Positions 48,524 to 61,137 of a stretch of 64,000 bases of DNA are shown piece after piece (the first letter of the stretch is position 1; the number at the start of each line of letters is the position of its first letter). The position numbers were made by a program, and so were the translations under genes. This stretch comes from Monomorium pharaonis (lineage: Eukaryota; Arthropoda; Insecta; Hymenoptera; Formicidae), in NCBI RefSeq assembly GCF_013373865.1, contig NC_050470.1, forward strand, positions 11,206,373 through 11,270,372, read 5' to 3'. Under the pieces are notes generated by a model. The model saw only the letters and a list, made by a program, of their open reading frames with translations. It made no database searches and was not told where the DNA came from.

Positions 48524-49471
48524 CCCAGACAGCACATGTAGATTATGAGAACGATAATAGGATATTGCGAAAGTATATTGCAATATTCGTATAATATTAG
48601 AGATACGTCTGTGATATGGCGAGTATATACTCATAACGTACTATGTCCGCGTTGCCTTATCCCATAGAATTTCGCTGGCAGTTTATGAGAATATACCGAA
48701 TATATCTTAAGAATGTTATACGTATGTCTAAAGTATATCTTCAGTATATTCACAATATGTCTACAGTATGTTCACATTATATGGGCTCATGCATAATGAG
48801 AGGAATAAGGAACAAGGAATTAAACATACAGAATTAGCAAGAAGAAATAAGAAGAGGAATTAATCATTTCGCACATCAGAAAGCTATCGCAAAAAATGAA
48901 GCGTAATATCTGTTGAATACGCTGGGGTGCTTTGGGAAATTATGCTCAGATAATTGTAGGTTATAACCTAAATAATATATGTATATATACAATATATATA
49001 TATTATTATAGTTTACGTTACTATATTATATCTTATGTACATACCAGAGTTATCTGGGCGTAATTCCTGAGAAAACCACGTTGTCCGTGAGTTCGTGTTC
49101 GCACGTTCACACCCTACACTTCACCACGTGTCTGCATCACACGGCAGACAAAAATGCGTAACGTTACAGATCATAGATAGCGTTGACATGATTCACTTTC
49201 GATATTACGCGGATATTTTGGAAATATGTGATAGATATACATGAGATATATCATAGGATATTTTACGGATGTTTTGAGTATATTAGATATAATCTCAGTA
49301 TATTCAGTAGGAGTTGCGAAGTTCAGTCGCTATATTCTAAGTTTATCTTGAGGATATATCAAAATGACATTCTACTGAGACGTTATATGAATGTTTTACG
49401 TATATTCGGTATGATCACAGTACATTACGTATGAGAGTATAATATTCGTACGATATCTGGTGCTGTCTGGG
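48524..49471. mobile_element. CCC...GGG TIR element with ATATACGTAT-like interior, AA duplication
   Basis: CCCAGACAGCAC and its inverse GTGCTGTCTGGG are exact, flanked by AA (48522-48523 and 49472-49473). Interior segments near both ends repeat GTATATTC, ATATCTTAAG and TACGTAT motifs in inverted fashion. The central 48790-49190 part is different and may be captured or nested DNA. No transposase is encoded. Confidence 0.75.
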
Positions 49472-49763
49472 AATTGGTCTGCCATATTGACCCGATCATC
49501 ATAAATTTTAAGAATCTGATATCGAATTCACAATCAGCGATTCTAAAAGTCCTCAGATTATTAATCTTTGAATAAAAGTTGTTTTTCTTTCTTCTTGTCA
49601 TCAATTCGAAAATCTGAAAAAACGCTATTTTTTGCTAAATTATTAGCATATGCAATTAATTAATTTTTAAATAATTATGTTATTTTAAAACCTTTTAAGG
49701 TCGTATTATTTTAAAAAATGAAAAAGATCTATGAAATCCGTCGGTACTTGAACATAAGGCTTA

Positions 49764-49975
49764 TGCTAGCGCTACACTATGCGCGTATTCGCGATTCGTA
49801 CGATTCGTAATTCGTAAGTCGCGATTTATCTAACGTTCATAAATAGTGTAGTGAGAAAATTCGTTGATTCATCATGCGCGATTCGTCATTCGCACTGATT
49901 CATTGGTCGAGTGGTCAGATAAATCGCGAATTATGAATTACGAATCGCGAATACGCGCATAGTGTGGCGCTAGCA
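49764..49975. mobile_element. PIF/Harbinger-type MITE, TTA duplication
   Basis: TGCTAGCGCTACACTATGCG pairs with CGCATAGTGTGGCGCTAGCA, flanked by TTA (49761-49763 and 49976-49978). Inner ATTCGCGATTCGTA repeats pair as well. Confidence 0.8.
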
Positions 49976-50329
49976 TTACAAAGCTAAAGAAATATGTAGG
50001 TAGGTCTCTGGGCGACCCACTGTGCAAAGGATCAAAGTGTTACATAATTTTAAAAAATTAATATTTTTGTTATTATTTCTTAATATATTTCTGCTTCTTA
50101 CAGAAATAATTTAGGAATCAGATACAAAAAAATCATCGCCAAATTTGTTATATTATTTTTAAACGCAATATAGAGAAGTCTGCAAACTGTTTCTCATAAG
50201 TTTTTCATTATCTTTTGGAAAATCTGCGTAATACATTTTTATATCGAAGGTTCCTGATGAATCACCCCACAAATCAGCCGTTCGGCGAAAAACGTGTTTT
50301 TCCAGTTTCCTTCGGTATTATGCGCAAAA

Positions 50330-51349
50330 AAGAATCTCGTTTTCAATAGGAAAAAAAGGAAGAAAAGCGAAGAGAATAGAGATAGAATTTAGAGAAAGAG
50401 ACGTGTCCCGGAGCGAAATTTTTCGACGGCCCGACGACACGTTCGGCTCTAATTCAAACGTAATTGATGCGTCGACCGCACGCGCGCTCGACGCGCCCGG
50501 TGGGGTTAAGGAGGGAGACGGCGGCGCCGGCCGGCGCGGCGGCGGAAAAAAAAGCCGAGAATGGGACGGAGGGTGGGGAGTGGGAGGGGGGGGGGGAAAG
50601 AGTGAGTGGGGGGACTTACGGACGCGCACCTATGCCGACGCGGAACTCGGAAGAGCGTCGCTCTCCGGTGGCATTCGTCTGCGAGCCGCTGCGTCGCGCG
50701 GTCGCGTACGCTCTACCCGTCCGGATTTTCAATCGCACGACGAGAGTGGATTGCCAGCCGGTTTTCCGGATACGTGCCGTCCGCACTCGACCCTCCCGGC
50801 CCTCCCTCCCCCTCCCTCTCCGCGAAAGGGCACGGTCGTCCGCACGCATGAGCCGAGAGACGGCGGCGGTCCTCTTATCTCACCGTCACGTGCCGGCGAT
50901 AGGAGCCGAAAGGAGAAGAAGGCGAAGTTTTCTCTCGCTCCCTCCGGCCGCTGTCTTCCCGGGGCGGCGGAAGAGACAGTCGTCCTCGTCGTGGTCGTCG
51001 TCATCGTGCCGTTATCGAGGGTAGCCGGCGTGACGTTGGCGGGCGCGGAACGGTATCCACTCGCCTCCGACACGGTGTGTGAAATTAGCGCGGAAAGTGC
51101 CCCTCTGCACGCTCCGTTTCGTCTCACCAGGACGGAAGGAGGAGAAACACGGGAAGCGGAACAGAGAGACTCGCGAGTACAAACGGCGAGTACAGCGAGC
51201 TCCTCGTGGAAACTCGAGGACCTTCTCTCGCCCCTGCGAGTGTCCCTCGCGACTCCCGAGTGTGGTGGCCCTCCGTCTCTGTGGAGGAATAGGGAGTGCG
51301 GGGGTTGATAAGTGTGCCGTGACAGCTGCGGAAACAAACTCCGTGAAGA
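50330..51349 (+). promoter_or_regulatory. GC-rich 5' leader/promoter of the signal-peptide gene
   Basis: GC exceeds 60% with dense CpG. Long overlapping open frames on both strands (for example 50403-51308) are a by-product of GC bias. It immediately precedes the ATG at 51350, so it likely contains the promoter and 5' untranslated exon. No TATA box is evident. Confidence 0.5.
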
Positions 51350-51407
51350 ATGGAGCCGACGAGGATCCTGCTGCTGATCGTCCTCCTGGGCGCCGCCAGC
51401 TGTCAGA
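51350..51407 (+). CDS. First coding exon of an unidentified secreted or membrane protein
   Basis: ATG in the context GTGAAGAATGG opens MEPTRILLLIVLLGAASCQ, a textbook signal peptide (short polar n-region, leucine-rich core, small residues before a likely cleavage near AASCQ). The frame runs into a strong splice donor, AGA|GTGAGT, at 51408, leaving phase 1. The upstream DNA is GC-rich leader. A short signal-peptide exon followed by a very large first intron is common in insect receptors, cell-adhesion and matrix proteins. No continuation exon was found up to 64000, so the rest of the gene probably lies to the right. The protein family cannot be told from this exon. Other readings through this region have no comparable signal. 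Confidence 0.65.
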
Positions 51408-52694
51408 GTGAGTATAACTTTTCAATCTTCGCGTATACATAATCCGCCCGTAACGTACCGGCCTGCTCTGCCCGGGTCCGCCACGTGCCCGCCGTCGAGC
51501 GAGCGAGTGTTACGCGCGCCTCCCCCTCCCCGACGGATCGCCGTAATTCACGCGGAGGAGGCTCGCGCGTTCCAACGATGGGGCGGGGGAGGGGGCACCC
51601 GGATCGATTAAAGCTCGTGCTTTCCCCGCGATTTACGTGATGAATGAAATCGACCGGGTGTTTGTTTGATTCTACCGTGAAATTAAACGAGGGATATTCT
51701 CGGTGCAGCTGCAATCTGCAATGCGGCGATCGCGCACACGGAAGGAAAGTTAGTAGCAAATCAGCAATCATTCAGACGTATGTTAACATGAGAACGTAAA
51801 CATTTTGGTAATCTTAAATTTCAACAAAATATGCTAAATTTTCATTTCAGATTTTCATCACAAAATTTTAATTCTTGATTTGTAAAGATGGTTGCTGTTT
51901 TATCTCTTTGACCCCATGAAAATTATTATTGAATGTAGAGAAATATATTTTTCTTCGTTAAATCATATATGTACAAATTTCTTTATGATATGTATTTAAG
52001 ATTATCAAATTCTTTAAGGATTTTACATTCTTGCTTATATATATGAGAGAATAATTGTTGATTTAATACTAATTCTTTTTCTATGCATATATTTTGGATA
52101 TTTCTATGTTTTAATTTAATTCTGTTATTTCTAATTTTATTTAAAAAAAAATGTATGCTTTTTTCTAAAAAAATACACGTTAACTAATCTTGTGATATTT
52201 TTGTTCTTTTTTAAATAAATTGTATGGGCTTGACATTTCTAAGCAATAGATGAATTTAAAAGATTAAAACGAATAACTAAGAATGTCAATAAATTAAAAA
52301 AGTAAGTTTATTGAAATACAATTTTTCACTAAACGTTTCGAGTATACTTTAATAATCTTCAGTCGTACCATAATAATAATAAATTCAAAACTGTCGATTC
52401 GGTTAGCTCCATATAATTTTAAATTTCACACGTTAAATAGAAAAACAATAACAAATGTATCTGTAGGTTAAACAGTCATAAACAGTATTTGTACATAAAA
52501 TTGTCAATTGAATAAGGTAATAATACTGAACGCAGTATGTAAATTAATTTCAAGGATGTTTATATCAGGTGTTTAAGCGTACTGTGGTAATCTATAGATC
52601 GTGTTGAAATTCAAGATGTATTTTATTTAATTCCATGTAAAGTATAAAACATAGATTACATAAAGTAACAGAAAAAATAGACGCTTATATACAA

Positions 52695-52766
<72 letters not shown>

Positions 52767-54810
52767 CACAAATATACATCTGAGTCTGCATCAATCAATA
52801 AACATAAAAACAGCTTATTATAATTACAGTTTTGAGTAAAGAATGATATTTTAATCAAATTATTAAATTAGAATATTAGAATAAAACAATACATTAATTT
52901 GCAATTCATTATTTTTAAAGTCTTGCTATTTTAAGCTTATTTTTAAACAATTATTTTTACTGATAATGTTTAGTAACTCTACATCAAACTGCATATTTTG
53001 TAAAAAAAATTACTAGAAATGTATCAGATTTCTCTCCTGAAATCTGACGCTTTCAAATCTAAGTGGATTTAACTGTTTCACGTTACCAACAAACACTAAT
53101 TGACATTTCGGCAATGAGCAAAAATCTGACTGCGCAGATTACACCCCTTTTTACACAGTTTTATGGTAATAATTGTGATCAGAATTGGAGTAATCTATCA
53201 TTCAATCTGCAAGCACTATTTAGTATTTTTATGTCGCCCATGCCCTCCATGCAATTTACGCTTCGAGAAATATGGTCGTAGCGTAACATTAGTAGTCGCG
53301 CCAATATATATACTGCCGACATCTCTCCGCGGGCTATCCATCGATCGACGTTAATCACGGCAATTATATCGAGGGACGCAGGATGCGTATGGAAGCACCG
53401 GCATCGTAATTTGTGCGGTAATGACACATTTCACTTGCGACGCGGTTCAGTGAGTCTTTTGTGAGGTATCGCGGGGAGGGAGCAGGTAGATCCTTTGGTT
53501 TCGGTTTCGAGATACGAGCCTCCTCAGAAGCTACTTTCAACTTGGTTAAATGAATAAATCCTTCATTTCGCATCGCAGCATCGTGACTATAGAGTCTCAT
53601 TCGATTTCCGTCTGCAGGCTTTCTATTTCGGGAAGTTGATTGGTTGACTTCCGAGAGATTGATATGAAGACTGACATAAACGCCCGCTTTTTCCATCGAC
53701 CAAACACATTTATTGTGGATATGCTCGCGACGACATCGTCGCGTTCCTGTTGATTCTTTTCATTTCGTGTATTGCGAAATGCGCATTTCCAAGATCGAGC
53801 ACGCGATCACATCGAGTACATCGCGAATTTAATATCACTGATACACAACTGATGATTGTCTGTGTAAAAAGAGCCATATTGCGATAGCATGCATCAATAT
53901 ACTTTATTAGAAATGATTTTAAACTCGAATAAATTCGAATAAATTTGCATCAAATTCTCTTTTTGTCACCTTGTAACAAACTAAACGTAATTAATTTATA
54001 TTCTGAAAACTCATCAGAGCTGCAGAACGCGTAATCTACGTATTTTTTTTTCTTTTCGGAAGGAAGCACTTTTAGCGGCTATTTATTTGACGATTGTTGT
54101 TTATGATAATGTAACTTAGCTTCTTTTACCGATAATCAGATCTGTGACATTAAAAAAATTGTGTTTTTTTTTGTTTGGCTAATAAACAGCGATCAAGTCT
54201 GAAACAGCTAACGTTTGGCTTTGTTTAACAGTTTGTAATTATATGAACATGAGTTAACGGTACTGCAATTAGACGCTTTTAATGAGCGGCTTTACTTAGT
54301 GAGTTCTTATTCGTTCTTTGCACGCCGTTAAAGGAGACTAAGCGTAAAAGATCGGCCGAAGTAGATACGAAGATGTACGAATGCAGATTGCAAATTAGAT
54401 GTGTGTGTATGTCAAAACTCGACATTTAGTTCGTCACCAAAATTGCTCCAAAAAACTTTCGAACAATCTGCGACCCTCTAGTCTCCTTGGAATAAAAAAG
54501 AAACGTAAATACAAATATAAAGAAAATTTCTTTTCTTTGTATTTAAGTTTTTTTTTGCATTTGTAAAATGCAATTTATAATTTGAACATTCTATTTAAAC
54601 ATGAAACATGAACCGGATTTATGGCACGCTTGGCGGACCTAATTCTAATTCATTTTAAACACTTTCGTGACTACTTATAGTATCCCAAATTTCAACGTTC
54701 TGATAATACAGAAATGAACCAATTTCTTTAAAAAGAGGTAAACATTATTGTACTTTCCGATGACGTTTAAGACTGAATTCATGACAAAATAGAAATCTTG
54801 AAGCTTAAAT
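51408..54810. other. Probable large first intron; repeats only
   Basis: AT-rich with a GA microsatellite at 52700-52759 and a more GC-balanced low-copy stretch at 53050-53900. No exon could be supported. Confidence 0.45.
52262..52400 (-). repeat. Penelope-like terminal fragment (tentative)
   Basis: On the minus strand, GACTGAAGATTATTAAAG and CTCGAAACGTTTAGTG followed by AATAAACTTAC resemble the ordered CUGA...GAAACG...AATAAA pattern of PLE pseudo-LTRs. No coding part is present. Confidence 0.35.
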
Positions 54811-55310
54811 NNNNNNNNNNNNNNNNNNNNNNNNNNNNNNNNNNNNNNNNNNNNNNNNNNNNNNNNNNNNNNNNNNNNNNNNNNNNNNNNNNNNNNNNNN
54901 NNNNNNNNNNNNNNNNNNNNNNNNNNNNNNNNNNNNNNNNNNNNNNNNNNNNNNNNNNNNNNNNNNNNNNNNNNNNNNNNNNNNNNNNNNNNNNNNNNNN
55001 NNNNNNNNNNNNNNNNNNNNNNNNNNNNNNNNNNNNNNNNNNNNNNNNNNNNNNNNNNNNNNNNNNNNNNNNNNNNNNNNNNNNNNNNNNNNNNNNNNNN
55101 NNNNNNNNNNNNNNNNNNNNNNNNNNNNNNNNNNNNNNNNNNNNNNNNNNNNNNNNNNNNNNNNNNNNNNNNNNNNNNNNNNNNNNNNNNNNNNNNNNNN
55201 NNNNNNNNNNNNNNNNNNNNNNNNNNNNNNNNNNNNNNNNNNNNNNNNNNNNNNNNNNNNNNNNNNNNNNNNNNNNNNNNNNNNNNNNNNNNNNNNNNNN
55301 NNNNNNNNNN
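54811..55310. other. Assembly gap (500 N)
   Basis: Exactly 500 N. Open frames reported through it are not real. Confidence 0.99.
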
Positions 55311-55374
55311 GCATATTGTTCAATGATTACTCTTACACATCTTTCCGGTCTTTATGTCTAAGACCTCTTCTTAT

Positions 55375-55473
55375 CGTGCACGAGATCTCTCTCTCTACTC
55401 TCTATCTCTCGTTCTCTCTCTCTCACGGCTCTCTCCTCTCTCTCTCTCTCTCCTCTATCTCTCTTCTCTCATA

Positions 55474-55513
<40 letters not shown>

Positions 55514-55630
55514 GCTCTCCTCTCGCTCTCTCTCTCTCTCCTCTCGTCTCTCCTCTCTCTCTCTCTCTCTCTCGCTCGCTGCTCTCTCTCTCTCTATCTC
55601 TCTATATATTCTATCTCTCTCTCTCTCTCA
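55375..55630. repeat. CT-rich microsatellite
   Basis: About 250 bp of CTCTCT with interruptions, next to the gap and probably its cause. Confidence 0.95.
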
Positions 55631-55945
55631 TATGAAAATAATATAATTAATATAATTAATTATATAATTAATAATTTAGAGAGGGGGAAAGGGAGAATGA
55701 GGGAGCGTGAGATAGAGAAGGGCATTAAATATGATAAAGTGTGTGAGAGTAATATTACAGAAGAAGAATAAGTGCAATGTTCAATATAAAAATGCAAAGT
55801 GGCGCGCGCGAAGCGCGCGCAATGTTGTGTTCTAGTACTACAAAATGCGTGATATCCAAACAAAATTACCTTTTTTAAAAAAAGGTAAAAAAAGGTAAAA
55901 AAGCGCCAAGTGTGCGCGCCCCTAAAAAAAACTATTATATTAGAT
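55631..55945. other. Noncoding with GCGCGCG hairpin
   Basis: GCGCGCGCGAAGCGCGCGC near 55803 is a tight GC hairpin in AT-rich DNA, followed by repeated AAAAGGTAAAAA. No gene is seen. Confidence 0.5.
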
Positions 55946-56886
55946 AAATTGTTTTACTGTCTTATTGTTTTATTGTCTTTTTTACACAAATAATGATATA
56001 AAGTAAATGCGCCAATTATAAGAATATTTAAACAAAATTTATTTATTATAATTTTTTATTAAAATATTTAACAATAAACGGACTTGATGATCAAATAATT
56101 GATTAAAACTAACGGGATTATAGTGAAGCAAAAACTTGGCGTGTCCTGGTCGTTAAAACGCAATGAACCATCAATGTTAAACAATAAAAATATGGAAATT
56201 ATTTGTAGAAATAAAATAATGAAAAAATGATAACCCATCAAAAATTTTACAAAGAAAATATGTCAAGTACATAAATGCATTAAAAAATAAGACAAGATCA
56301 TTACAATTGGACAAGTATATTTGAAAAAAAGGCTTAGAAAAATTTTATAAAATCTATTAAAAAATTATTTAAATTATTTGTACAAATAAAATAATAAAAA
56401 TAATAATCCATCAAAAATTTTACATAAACACATTTAAAAATGGGACGAGATCAATTAAGCAATTATATTTGATAAAAAAACTTTAAAAAATCTTATAAAA
56501 TCTATCAAAAAGTTCTTTAAAAAATGGAAATGTTGTCAATAATAACAGATAATCAAGCAAAAACTGATAGATGGTAAAACAAAATCCAAGCCACATTAAT
56601 CGCATTCTCGTATACATATATACTTATTGATATCAATAATATAGTCTTGGAAATATTGAAAAAATGCGACCCTGGCACGCCAAGTTTTCGCTTCACTATA
56701 ATTTCCTTAGTTGATTTTAATCATTCAATTATTTGATCATCAAGTCCGTTTATTGTTAAATATTTTAATAAAAAATTATAATAAATAAATTTTGTATAAA
56801 TATTCTTATAATTGGCGCATTTACTTTATATCATTATTTGTATAGAAAAGATAATAAAACAATAGGACAGTAAGACAATTTTTGCG
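55946..56886. mobile_element. Foldback element with 0.22-kb arms and internal direct repeat
   Basis: AATTGTTTTACTGTCTTATT at the left is inverted at the right (AATAGGACAGTAAGACAATT). The arms (55946-56160 and 56668-56886) share GGACTTGATGATCAAATAAT and AAGTAAATGCGCCAATTATA. The core has two direct copies of about 165 bp (56195 and 56370). Confidence 0.7.
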
Positions 56887-57140
56887 TATACATCGTGATT
56901 ACACTAAATTAAAAAAAAAATTAAAATAAAAAAGATTTTCTTAGCTGTACATATATACTTTGCATGATAAGTTGAACTTTGTCAGTATTTGTTCAATACA
57001 AATAAAAAATTTTATAAAAAAGTTAATGTCCGCTTTTACTTACAAGGGAACTTCGCGAACTCAAAAATTCTGATTTTAATGAAACTTGGCATAAATGTAG
57101 AGAAGATAAATACATAAATTTAGAAATTTTTAGTTGGTTC

Positions 57141-58391
57141 TTATAAACGAAACCATTCTTCAAAAATTGCCAATAATCCAGACTCACTTAAGTTTCCAAA
57201 GGCAATTGTTTGCACTCTGAACGTTTTAGTGTGAGATAATTGAGCTGAAATGGCTTGTAGAAGATTTAAATTTATTCCTGTGTTAGGAGGATAGCTTGGA
57301 AATTCATTATTAGTTATTCCAGCATGAAAAGCTAAATTTTTAGCTTTATTTCTTCTACTTCCTAAATTTTGAAAACCTAACAAATTTGATGTTGGAGTTA
57401 AGTTTTCTTCAGCTAATGATGAGGCGTATGGACCTGGTGGTTCGTTGCTGATGGAATGGCGTACTGCTTCACTTAATACTCCCATACAAGGTATTTCCTC
57501 ATATAGATTGTGAGTATCTTCATTTATTCTGCCATAATACCCACCAAAGCCAGCAATTTGTTGAGTGGGTAGTTCGGGGAACTCTGGATGTAAATGTTCC
57601 TTTGTCATTGTCTGTGTATTACCAATAACTTTAATCTGTACCATTATTGGCTCAGGTATTGAGAAGGCAGATTGATCAAGCATTAGTAATACGTCGCGTT
57701 CTATAGCTGTTATTGGTTGCCTGAGTTTTACTTTTAGTGATATAAATCACTATTTACACCATCAGCTCCAGCTATCATAGATATTTCTCGCGCAATGTAC
57801 GCAGAATTACTTGCTGATAATTCTAATGTTCAAAAGACCATCCTGCCTGAATATCTAGACTATTATGCTACAGCCATGCTTTGGTTTAGATTTATATCTA
57901 AACCAAAGCATGGCTGTAGCATAATAGTCTAGATATTCAGGCAGGATGGTCTTTTGAACATTAGAATTATCAGCAAGTAATTCTGCGTACATTGCGCGAG
58001 AAATATCTATGATAGCTGGAGCTGATGGTGTAAATCTAGTGTCCAGATTAATTTCGCGACTAGACATGCCTGTAGCAAAAATAGCACTCTTTGCAGGACC
58101 CTCATTATCAGGTATTACGTCTTTAAGGTCTGCTTGAGTTTGTAAGCGAGCAGGTGGGTTGATAGCTCTAGGAAATCTCCTGCCGCGAGCTGCTTTTGCT
58201 GGTTGTTGCTGTTGTTGTGGTTGTTGTGGTTGTGGTGGTTGTTGTAACTGCTGCTGAGCTAAAGCTTCAGCTGGTTTAGCAGCTACATTTTGCCTGCGTA
58301 ATCTAAGTTGTTGTTGATTACCAGGGAGGATTGCGTTTGGGTCTCTTTGATTCTCAGGACGACCAAAGTATACTGGACGTTGATTATCCAT
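57141..58391 (-). pseudogene. Endogenous viral nucleoprotein-like relic
   Basis: The minus-strand frame starts at ATG (58391-58389), has a glutamine/proline-rich N-terminal third, and later reads PEYLDYYATAMLWF. It is broken by a 140-bp inverted duplication (57752-57891), then continues in frame from about 57750 to 57141 (GFGGYYGRINEDTHNLYEEI, later GITNNEFPSYPPNTGINL). By memory of the family this resembles nucleoproteins of chuvirus-like negative-strand RNA viruses found integrated in arthropod genomes. That assignment needs a search. No polymerase or glycoprotein accompanies it. Flanks have short inverted segments (57107-57142 and 58708-58742), so it may lie within a mobile element. Confidence 0.5.
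57752..58035. repeat. 140-bp perfect-looking inverted duplication
   Basis: 57752-57891 is the reverse complement of 57896-58035 about a 4-nt TTAT loop. A second small dyad, AGTGATATAAATCACT (57736-57751), abuts the outer edge. The left arm is the extra copy, since the viral-like frame is interrupted by it. Confidence 0.9.
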
Positions 58392-58461
58392 AATACCAAT
58401 GTTTGCGATTTTCTCCTCAACGGAATGAAAATCTCGGGCAAACGAATCCAAATTAAGAAAG

Positions 58462-58672
58462 TATTTTTGCCTTTTCTCGATATCTCATAAACTAAATAAA
58501 ATATAAAAAAATGTTTTATACAAGTTTTACGATAAAAAAAAATGTTTTTTTAATTTTTTGAAAAAATAAGTAATATAGTTAAATAGAGGTATTTATACTG
58601 TAAAACTTTTGTATAAAACATTTTTTTTTGTTTAGTTTACGGGATATATCAAGAAAACGCAAAAATGTCTGA
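58462..58672. repeat. Inverted repeat beside the viral-like relic
   Basis: GCCTTTTCTCGATATCTCAT and AAACTAAATAAAATAT (left) pair with the inverse at 58600-58672. AT-rich loop. Confidence 0.55.
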
Positions 58673-58759
58673 ACTTTGAAGAGTGATTTCACCCCTTCAA
58701 GCCGTTTTTGAACCAAAATAGAAAATTTCTAAATTTACGTATTAATGTATTAATTATGT

Positions 58760-60073
58760 ATTTACGTATTACATATTGAAATTGCATAAATAGGTAAATG
58801 TAAATAAAAACATAATAAAGTATATAAATATAATAATGAATGTATTTATGATTTGCGAGCGTATGCTAATACTAATCTTATTCGCGTCTATAAAAAATGT
58901 CTATATCTACGCCTAATTTTAGGAGTTTCCTGGCGTAAACAAGATTAGTTCGTCATTATCAACTATAATAAAAAACGTTGCGTGAAAGATCTGCTATCGG
59001 CATAGTATTTATTAGCGTTTTTTAAATTTTAATTGCTTATACTTTGTTTCTTATTATATATTAATTAAATTGATAAAAATAATTTTTATACGCTGGTATT
59101 ATTATTTAGGAATTATGTATATTGTGAAGCTAAACTCGTTTATCTAATCTCGTGCGAGATAACAACCAAATAACCAAATGAGATAAAAGATTTGTGTATC
59201 ACAACAATTTACGTTATACACAATAATATAATGTTATGATAAGAAAAAAATTTGCTTTTACAAATGAGGATTGTACCAAATAATACATCGGAAGCTATTA
59301 ATATGATACTTATTGTTTTGAATTATAATATATCATTGTGTATGCATGTCGTAAACTAAATTAAAATGTTGACTCAAATTGTGTAAAAGAATTCTCGAAT
59401 TTTCCAGAAATTTTCAAAATTTCAAGTAAGATTTTATAGTATATAATGATTTATAATATGCTATACTTAATTTTCTTTTAGTACTACTTAGAATAATGTT
59501 TTACTTTTTAACATTTTTCTCATAATACAGTTATCTGCACCTATGTCTTGAAAAAAATAAGTCGCCACAAAATATTAAAGCCCTATTACATTCTTATAAT
59601 AATTTCTGCTTATATTATTTTGAATGCAAAGATTTTTAATAAAGAGGAAGAAAAGAAATTAATTTTTAATTTTATAAACTTATGTATTTTTAAATCACAA
59701 GAATAATTATGTTAATTGCACACTTATTGATTAAAATTATTTATTATATTTACTTTTTTTTAATATTTACATTAAATAATAAAAATAAGGTTAAAGCAAC
59801 AATAATAAACATTTTCAAATTTTTTCTATAATTAAACTAAAAATATAAATAATTGTATTGCAGAGTTGATTCTCAATTTTCATTGTATCTTATTTCATAT
59901 CTTAAAACTTATATGTCTAAAAATATATTTAAAATACTAATTTTTAAAATATTAGAATAAAGATTTCAAGCATTCAAAGATGTTTACATACAAGTTTTAT
60001 AACTTATGCATTTGAAATATCGGGCAAAATTTCTTTGGTTTAAAAGCAGTCACATTCTAGCATGTTATCAATT
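58760..60073. other. AT-rich noncoding, no gene seen
   Basis: Downstream of the P450 pseudogene. Chance frames only. Confidence 0.6.
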
Positions 60074-61137
60074 TTAATGAAGTTTTCTGATATTGAGATG
60101 TAAGCCTCCACCCAATGGCGATGTCAGCGAAGCTTTTGGATCAAGAATCATTAATTGGTATTAGACTTTTCTCACATGGTGTCACTTCGTATTTGCTCAA
60201 GATTGTAATGATTCCAAGTTTTATTTGTAACAGTCCCATACGAGTGCCTGTAGTACATATAGGTGAAACATTTCACAATATTTTTATAATTAAAAAATAT
60301 GTAAAATAAATGACATTAGTAAAATGTCATGTAATGTTATCTGTTCGTGATGTTACGTCCAGCTTTATGAAGTATTGGATAAGAACGGGTGGTTGTGTAG
60401 ATGTCTTATAAAGTGGAGATAAAGCGAGGAAGGACGTAACGCAACACGACTCCCTAAGGCACAGGCTCGAGGAAAAGATAAGTGCCTCAGGGGCGAACGC
60501 ACTCTTTATAGCTAGAAATGTGGGTCAGTGTGTCGGTAGACTCACTATAACCCCGATTTCCGAGCTGTGCGTCCGTCGGTCCTAATTTAGAGTCAACAAA
60601 TTTAATTGTTATAACTCGGGATCGGACCCGATGCAGTCTTTAATTGAGAAATGAGGGTAGGTCGATTTATAAATAAAATAAAAAAAATTTTAATTTAAAT
60701 TCATATTTATTCTAACACGTATATTTATTCTAACACAATTTTTGGTATGAATGATATACAATAATGAGGCTGAGGTCGTGATGGCGGAATATATATGTAT
60801 ATTTATATATATTTATTTGTAATTAACATTTTAACGGAATTTAGAGTATTATATTATACATTATTATACAATAGATAAAAAATAATAATAATATGTGACA
60901 CTATTATACTACGCTTTGAAATATTTTTGCATTATACATTATTATACAATAATGTGTGGTATTATTATTGTTAATTTGGAATATCTTAGGCTATACATTA
61001 TTATACAGTAGGTAAGAAAACCTTAATGTATGGGATTATTATACTGTAACTTAAAATGAATACATATAAAAAATTATTGCCGCGTGACAAGTTTAATACC
61101 TGATAAGTTGAGAGAGAAAGAAGGGTGGGAAGGATTT

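Noticed and set aside
50403..51308. 301-codon frame upstream of the signal-peptide exon
   Set aside because: GC-rich DNA is poor in stops. Equally long frames exist on the other strand and other phases, composition is low-complexity, and no domain is recognised. More likely leader or promoter.
55316..55771. Serine/leucine-rich proteins
   Set aside because: Translation of the CT microsatellite.
60115..60309. Plus-strand 64-codon frame
   Set aside because: Antisense of the last P450 exon, which has the family motif and correct splice phase.
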